64,000 bases of DNA from Apteryx mantelli (Eukaryota; Chordata; Aves; Apterygiformes; Apterygidae). The first letter of the stretch is position 1. The number at the start of each line of letters is the position of its first letter. Under the pieces are notes generated by a model. The model was given only the letters and a program-made list of their open reading frames with translations, was not told the origin of the DNA and did no database searches. The stretch lies in NCBI RefSeq assembly GCF_036417845.1, contig NC_089980.1, forward strand, positions 66,648,501 to 66,712,500. Reading direction: 5' to 3'. A program made the translations under genes and the position numbers. This document shows, piece after piece, positions 60,301 to 64,000 of the stretch.

Positions 60301-61193
60301 CTGTTGAAAATGATGTTTGTTCTCTTGCAATAGCAATGCGAATGCAGGTTAGTATAACTTCAAACACTGTAAAATTTGGTGCTCTTTTTTAAGTTGTAGA
60401 AATTGCTTCTACAATTGGACTTTTTTTTTTTTAGTTTTTGGTTTGCTCTTTTGAAAATCCTACCCACCTTCCATTTTAACAGCAACTCTGTAAGCAGTTA
60501 ATTAGGATGACTAATGCCTGTTACATTTAGTTAGAGAAAGGTAAATTAAAAATCATATTTATCATAATTCTGATAATTATAGTAAAGCTTGCCAGAAGCA
60601 CTTGTATCAATAAACTAATGTTACCTATTCTTGCAAGGCAATTAAGGAATAATTATACCTGTGTATGATTTTGTGTCATGATGGATAAAGGGTCCAAAAA
60701 TGTGTTGTTTTATGTGGAGGCAACTTGTCTTTCAGAAAGCAAGAGAGAGAATGAGGCAGTCGGTGAACTTCCATTCTTTTTAATGTGTGAGAGAATAATA
60801 GTCATTCTCCATTTTACCCAAATAAAATTTCCAGTGCCTTATTCAAGATTTTTCTCTGCCATTTATATGTAAATAGTCTTGCCTCTTTTTGAAATCTGGA
60901 TAAACAACACTACCGTAATAGTGCAATAGATGTTTTTCTTTCATCCTAAAACCGTGAAATTAAAAGACTTTTAAATTTGGGTTTTGTTAGCCATTCCCCT
61001 AAATGTTCTTGCAGTGCAGTTTTGGGATCATTTGAAATTAGTGTTCAGCATTTATGATGCAGCTGGTGTGTGCTGTCTTTCTTGTTTAAAAACAGAACAT
61101 GGTAAAAAACATAGAGAGATGGATCCGAGCCCAGCAGTACAGGAAGTGGGACCTCCGTTGCTTGAAACTTCAGCCCCTCTCCCCAGTGCCCAG
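36288..61193 (+). CDS. MTHFD1L: MTHFD1L, mitochondrial C1-THF synthase (monofunctional 10-formyl-THF synthetase), first ten exons
   Basis: MTHFD1L makes or consumes mitochondrial 10-formyl-THF and formate. Exons: 36288-36397, 37709-37793, 40997-41047, 41128-41181, 44588-44712, 45788-45888, 46867-46991, 55229-55340, 60268-60347 and 61096-61193. They total 941 nt in consistent phase with GT-AG borders, about 313 residues. The order is an Arg/Ala-rich presequence, then a dehydrogenase/cyclohydrolase-like fold with KVLNAVKPEKDVDG, VNLGRLIHGDAYDCLVSP, GKKVLLVGASGVLG and KLQPLSPVP, which leads into the synthetase domain beyond the right edge. By alignment from memory with MTHFD1, the catalytic Lys of the YxxxK motif is replaced by Asn and the QLP Gln by Asp, so the domain should be inactive, as in other MTHFD1L proteins. 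An in-frame TGA at 36105 and no other in-frame ATG before 36288 support the start. MTHFD1L follows PLEKHG1 in human too. Confidence 0.95.
36415..36420. promoter_or_regulatory. MTHFD1L: E-box CACGTG just inside MTHFD1L intron 1
   Basis: Palindromic CACGTG 18 nt past the exon 1 donor, inside the CpG island. This is the MYC/USF-type class. A second CACGTG is at 37004-37009. Confidence 0.5.
36427..36435 (+). promoter_or_regulatory. MTHFD1L: ATF4-type C/EBP-ATF composite element TGATGCAAC
   Basis: Exact match to the TGATGNAAN consensus bound by ATF4-C/EBP dimers, 6 nt after the E-box and 140 nt past the start codon. ATF4 is known to induce mitochondrial one-carbon genes, so the site is plausible as a real control element. 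Confidence 0.5.
36602..36656. repeat. A/GA-rich plus (AT)n low-complexity tract
   Basis: A11 followed by GAAA/AAGA repeats, A10 and a short (AT)n. It follows a C14 run by about 55 nt. Confidence 0.9.
37004..37009. promoter_or_regulatory. MTHFD1L: Second E-box CACGTG in MTHFD1L intron 1
   Basis: CACGTG in TTCCACGTGTGG, about 0.6 kb downstream of exon 1. Confidence 0.35.
37709..37793 (+). CDS. MTHFD1L: MTHFD1L exon 2
   Basis: An 85-nt exon after TGTGTTGCAG and before GTAAAG. It encodes KITENAKKALASLKRENPRL then EPTLAIIQ, the first helix and strand of the dehydrogenase/cyclohydrolase-like fold (human has KPVLAIIQ at this place). Confidence 0.93.
38343..38363. repeat. (TAC)n trinucleotide microsatellite
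   Basis: About seven ACT/TAC units in TTACTACTACTACTACTAC. Confidence 0.9.
40813..40855. repeat. A17 run merging into a perfect 15-bp inverted repeat
   Basis: A9-GCCCAG at 40821-40835 pairs exactly with CTGGGC-T9 at 40841-40855 across the 5-nt loop AACTA. The A run starts eight bases earlier. Confidence 0.9.
40891..40930. repeat. 17-bp tandem repeat, 2.4 copies
   Basis: TCTTACGTAGACCTGCG, then TCTTACGTAGACCTGTG, then TCTTAC. The two full units differ by one base. Confidence 0.9.
40997..41047 (+). CDS. MTHFD1L: MTHFD1L exon 3
   Basis: A 51-nt phase 0-0 exon after TTCCCCAAAG and before GTAAGC. It encodes AHNHHLIQEANKKFAEE. By alignment from memory with MTHFD1, the Tyr and Lys of the YxxxK active-site motif are here Ile and Asn, so cyclohydrolase/dehydrogenase chemistry is lost. 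Confidence 0.92.
41128..41181 (+). CDS. MTHFD1L: MTHFD1L exon 4
   Basis: A 54-nt phase 0-0 exon only 80 nt after exon 3. It encodes VGLRVIHICLPEGSSKDE. IHICLP matches the HIKLP strand of the family. Confidence 0.93.
41182..44587 (+). other. MTHFD1L: MTHFD1L intron 4
   Basis: 3.4 kb, AT-rich, with a short TA/TG microsatellite near 42800-42835. No exon or element recognised. Confidence 0.75.
44588..44712 (+). CDS. MTHFD1L: MTHFD1L exon 5
   Basis: A 125-nt exon after CTTTCTAG and before GTAAGT. It encodes VVNEILRLNEDPNVQGLALD, LPESAYSSKVLNAVKPEKDV and D, then GG|. The PEKDVDG motif is intact, while the QLP motif reads DLP. Confidence 0.95.
44713..45787 (+). other. MTHFD1L: MTHFD1L intron 5
   Basis: About 1.1 kb, AT-rich, nothing recognised. 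Confidence 0.75.
45788..45888 (+). CDS. MTHFD1L: MTHFD1L exon 6
   Basis: A 101-nt exon after TCCATTGCAG and before GTGAGA. It encodes LSDVNLGRLIHGDAYDCLVS then PTACAVLEVLENL. NLGRL and GDAYDCLVSP match the family's N-x-G-R-L and GD..xCF(I/V)(S/P)P blocks. Confidence 0.93.
45889..46866 (+). other. MTHFD1L: MTHFD1L intron 6
   Basis: About 1.0 kb, nothing recognised. Confidence 0.75.
46867..46991 (+). CDS. MTHFD1L: MTHFD1L exon 7 (NAD(P)-fold glycine loop)
   Basis: A 125-nt exon after GTCGCGCAG and before GTGAGT. The Asp codon spans the junction, then GKKVLLVGASGVLGASLQCM and LQRRGAMTMSCQWKSPQLQN K. VLLVGASGVLG is the Rossmann glycine loop; active enzymes read VVGRSxxVG. The exon ends in phase 0. 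Confidence 0.94.
51650..51866 (+). mobile_element. CR1 LINE, short 3' fragment (young)
   Basis: About 215 bp starting at ACATGAGGAAAAACTTTTTC. It reads the last ORF2 codons ([23 protein letters not shown]) and the CR1 3' end with ATTCTGTG tail. It differs from the copy at 343-550 at only about ten positions, so both come from a closely related source and are recent. 5' truncation is typical for CR1. Confidence 0.93.
52697..52765 (+). mobile_element. Old CR1 3'-end remnant
   Basis: Worn match to the CR1 3' end (GGAGGTTGCATGTGATGATT, then TCATAGGTCTTTTCCATCTC and a GTGATTTATT tail). Boundaries are approximate. Confidence 0.55.
52810..52829. repeat. T20 homopolymer
   Basis: Twenty consecutive T in intron 7. 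Confidence 0.95.
55229..55340 (+). CDS. MTHFD1L: MTHFD1L exon 8
   Basis: A 112-nt exon after GTTGATAG and before GTAAGA. It encodes LHHADVVVVGSTKPEDIPVS then WIKPGTVIVNCSRDFQS. ADVVVVGSTKPE and WIKPGTVIVNC are family strands. The acceptor is preceded by an unusual T/G10 tract (55190-55217). Confidence 0.94.
55341..60267 (+). other. MTHFD1L: MTHFD1L intron 8, about 4.9 kb
   Basis: AT-rich with an A20 tract at 56555-56574. No exon or element recognised. Confidence 0.75.
56555..56574. repeat. A20 homopolymer
   Basis: Twenty consecutive A in intron 8. Confidence 0.95.
60268..60347 (+). CDS. MTHFD1L: MTHFD1L exon 9 (diverged)
   Basis: An 80-nt exon after CATTTTACAG and before GTTAGT. It encodes EKHHCGQQNNHPVENDVCSL then AIAMRMQ, the first Glu spanning the junction. 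It aligns by position, phase and the DVxxLAxAxRxQ pattern with the human segment ending in ALRIQ. The PGGVGP loop of active family members is gone. The exon ends in phase 0. Confidence 0.83.
60348..61095 (+). other. MTHFD1L: MTHFD1L intron 9
   Basis: 748 nt, AT-rich, nothing recognised. Confidence 0.8.
61096..61193 (+). CDS. MTHFD1L: MTHFD1L exon 10 (end of degenerate domain)
   Basis: A 98-nt exon after TTAAAAACAG and before GTAATA. It encodes NMVKNIERWIRAQQYRKWDL then RCLKLQPLSPVP plus two bases of a Ser/Arg codon. The KLQPLSPVP end marks the border to the formyl-THF synthetase domain, whose exons are not in the window. Confidence 0.95.
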
Positions 61194-63430
61194 GTAATAA
61201 ATGTTAAAAAAAAAAAAAAGTAGGTAGCCAAGTGTTTAAATGTGACAACGAATGTAAAAAATGTCTATGCCTGATTCTTTTTCATTTGCTTATGGGGACT
61301 ACAGATTGTGCCGTTTTGTTGTATGCCTTACTGTGACTATGTTCTGGTGTTTCCTGTCAGTGTTTCTTTTTAGTATGTGCATTGGGGCCAAACTTTATTT
61401 GGTGAAGTCCTAAAACTGGAAGGTGAAGGCATTTCCATGAGGAAGGGAGGTGAAGCTTTGGGGAACAGCAACAGAAATACAAAATGTAGACTGTTCCTAA
61501 TTGCTAAGGCCTTATGTAGGAAGATACTTATGGATGTATTTAAGGTCCAGTGATTTCAATGGCATTTGATCTTGTGTTTATTTTCTTCCCTCAGCAGAAG
61601 TGTTTACTTCTGAATTAGGCTTTCAGATTCCCGCGTATACTTGAAGAGCAGGAAGCGTGTTTATTCTCAGAAACAGAATCTTTTCAATCAGTTCCTTTCA
61701 TTCACCGGCCAAGGCCCATGATCGGACCTCAGGGATCTAGGTCTGCGCTGTTACCACTGCCGTCATCTCTGGCATTTAAAGCAGCCTGAGCTTGTTGCTG
61801 TGCTAAAGATGCTGCTCTCAGTTGTTATGGGCAATATAGAGGGAAAACAAGGATGTAAGTGAGGGGCTGGCAAGTAGGAAGGCTTTGAAATTTGTGTGTG
61901 GTTATTTGTATGTTTGCCTCTGAATTCCACTGCTGTGTTTAGGAAAGCAGTAATGAAGTGTGTTTTTCTTTTTAAGCACTTTGATTCAGTTTTCACCATC
62001 CCTTACTAACAATTTATTGGGTAGGGAGGCAATTTGTAATTTAAGTTGTCAAAAGAACAAGCATTTTCTATGGTGTAGGGGTGGGGTGGGATGGGGAGAA
62101 ATTCTAGGGCTTTTTCTGGGCCAATATGTAACATTCCTAGACTTAAATCTTGGAAAAGATCTGTCCATAAATAATATAGTGAAGCAGTAGATTATAGCAT
62201 GCATTGTGTGATGAGTGTGATGGAGAAAAAAAAATCTCCCCCCCAAAAATTCCCAACCCTCTATGGCATTGTATTGTGTGTGTTTAGTACGTAAATATTT
62301 GTGTACTTAATATATAATAGTATGTAGTATAACCAGTAATAGGACTTTCATATATTTGATTACTCTAGCTCCATGTTTTTTTCCTTTTAAATGTAAAGTA
62401 GCTTATCTGATGGAAACTATACTGCAAGAAAATATAATCTTACAATACTACACAACTTTATATGGAAACAGATTTTTTTTCATTTAAAATGAGGGAAAGC
62501 TGCTTAAGCACTATAACTAGGAGCATCAGCTTTTTGATTTCTGTGAGCTCTGGGTGTTAATTTGGGTCATTTCCAAACATATTGGAAATGAACTGAGGAT
62601 TTTCTTATAAATACACAGTAATAAAATTCCAGCACACACAAAAAGTCCGCATGAATTTTTGTTTTAATGATTCTTGTTCAGGCAAAAGAACCGGTGTTGT
62701 GCTTTTTCAGCTTAATATTAAATTACATAATTTATTAAATAAATCTAATATTTCCAATATATACAATATTTTATTTGTCAAACTAAAACATTTAGGTACA
62801 AATGTAGACTTCTAAATGTTAGTTAATATCAAACCTGTAATTTCATATTTTTTTAGAAAATACTTTTTACCTGAAATAATTGACTAGACATAAACATTTT
62901 GTGTACATTGTTTAGCTCCATTAGTATTTAAGGCATAGATGTCAATTCATTGCCAAATTACACCTTTCATCAACTTGTTAAATGATGGTCTCACTCTGTA
63001 GTATTTGGAAATAGGGACAGACTACAACTAACTTAATTTCATATGTCATTATGTAATCTGTTGTTAAAGGGTTTCTGTTCTGTTAAAAATATATTTGCCT
63101 TGAAGGCTCATAAGGGACCTTCAAGTGAAGAAATGATGGCAGCAATGGGTCTTACCAAGGGAGAACTGTAACATCCACTGTCAATTTTATTTAACTCCTA
63201 AAAATGTTTGTAATTGATCTAGAAATTCTTTACCCTTTAATTTATTCATAAATGCACAACAGGTCAGTGTTGCTTGTTCCACTTTTTGCCAGTAGTGGTG
63301 TGTGCAGGATGGAAAAAGCACAATAGTTTTCTTCAGAAGGAAACTCTGCGAGGGAGTCGGTTATGGTGGGAGAGGCGAGGGGAAAAGGACTCCCACTTAC
63401 TGCAGAGAGTCTTGAGAGTCTGTCCTGAGA
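61194..63430 (+). other. MTHFD1L: MTHFD1L intron 10 (left part)
   Basis: AT-rich intronic DNA. The next canonical exon, expected to begin the synthetase domain, is not found before 64000. A possible alternative terminal exon lies at 63106-63171. Confidence 0.7.
63106..63171 (+). other. MTHFD1L: Candidate alternative terminal exon of MTHFD1L
   Basis: After TTTGCCTTGAAG the frame reads AHKGPSSEEMMAAMGL and five more residues (TKGEL), then TAA. Its phase-0 start fits the phase-0 ends of exons 7 and 9. No AATAAA follows within the window, and I recognise no homologue, so this stays a weak candidate. Confidence 0.25.
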
Positions 63431-64000
63431 TCCTACTTGGTGCCCTGCTGCCTCCTCGCAGGATCCTGAACTCCACCATCTCATGGTCACTGCAGCCAAG
63501 GCTGCCCCCGACCTTCACATCTTCCACCAGTCCTTCTTTGTTTGTTAGTACGAGGTCCAGCAGCACACCTCTCCTTGTTGGCTCCTCCACCACCTGTGTC
63601 AAGAAGTTGTCACCAATGCTCTGCAGGAACCTCTGGGACTGTTTGTGCCTAGCTGTGTTGTCTCTCCAGCAGATATCAGGGTGGTTGAAGTCCCCCATGA
63701 GAACCAGGGCCTGGGATCGTGAGGCCACTTCCAGCTGTCTGTAGAAGGCCTCATCGACTTCCTCATCCTGATCAGGTGGCCTGTAGTAAACACCCACAAC
63801 AGTGTCACCCATGCTAGCCTGCCCTTTAATCCTTACCCATAAGCTCTCGACTCGCTCTTCATCCACCACTAGGCACAGCTCAATACATTCCAGTTGCTCT
63901 CTCACATAAAGAGCAACTCCACCACCTCGCTTTCCTGGCCTGTCTTTCCTAAAAAGCAAGGAGCTCCTGGCAAAACTCAACCAGAAGAAGGAAGTCTACA
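63430..64000 (-). mobile_element. CR1 LINE ORF2 endonuclease fragment, antisense
   Basis: The minus strand is open from about 63980 and encodes the EEP-type endonuclease of CR1 ORF2: [66 protein letters not shown] and [17 protein letters not shown] and SDH are catalytic-site motifs. CR1 similarity stops near 63430, before the reverse transcriptase, so this piece lacks the 3' half. Its 5' part continues past the right edge. Confidence 0.92.

Noticed and set aside
63274..63744. A 156-codon plus-strand frame at the right end
   Set aside because: Reverse-strand shadow of the antisense CR1 endonuclease fragment.
1..64000. CRISPR array, bacterial operon or other prokaryotic system
   Set aside because: The sequence has spliced vertebrate genes, CR1 elements and microsatellites. 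No regularly spaced direct repeats were seen.

Overview
The window is vertebrate nuclear DNA, most likely from a bird. The evidence is several CR1 LINE copies with the avian-type 3' end (a GATGATCTCC..CCTTCCAACC block followed by short ATTCTGTG repeats), the absence of any recognisable mammalian SINE, and compact introns. Two protein-coding genes lie head to tail on the + strand, in the order known from human 6q25.1: the 3' part of PLEKHG1 and the 5' part of MTHFD1L. All exons below were found by translating around splice sites and checking that the codon phase carries from each exon to the next. The species cannot be named from the sequence.

Region 1 (1-5933): the tail of a CR1 element at the left edge, then intron of PLEKHG1 with no recognisable exon. 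Region 2 (5934-about 36000): fifteen PLEKHG1 exons. They encode the second half of the DH (RhoGEF) domain, the whole PH domain and the long disordered C-terminal region up to the stop codon at 33913-33915, followed by a 3'UTR of about 2.1 kb with AATAAA signals at 35088 and 35979. Region 3 (about 36000-36600): a G/T-rich tract and then a CpG island holding the MTHFD1L promoter, a GGGGCC repeat, the first exon, an E-box and an ATF4-type element. Region 4 (36288-64000): ten MTHFD1L exons encoding a mitochondrial presequence and nearly all of the degenerate dehydrogenase/cyclohydrolase-like domain. The exons of the formyl-THF synthetase domain lie beyond the right edge. The right end is occupied by an antisense CR1 endonuclease fragment.

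The two genes are not known to work together. PLEKHG1 is a Rho-family GEF acting on the cytoskeleton, and MTHFD1L is the mitochondrial 10-formyl-THF synthetase of one-carbon metabolism. They are simply very close: under 310 bp separate the distal PLEKHG1 poly(A) signal from the MTHFD1L start codon.

I found no undescribed molecular system. The observations most worth checking are the promoter-proximal E-box plus ATF4-type element in MTHFD1L, the GGGGCC repeat read as Gly-Ala by an upstream ORF, two in-frame cassette-like PLEKHG1 exons, and a possible alternative terminal exon of MTHFD1L near 63106.
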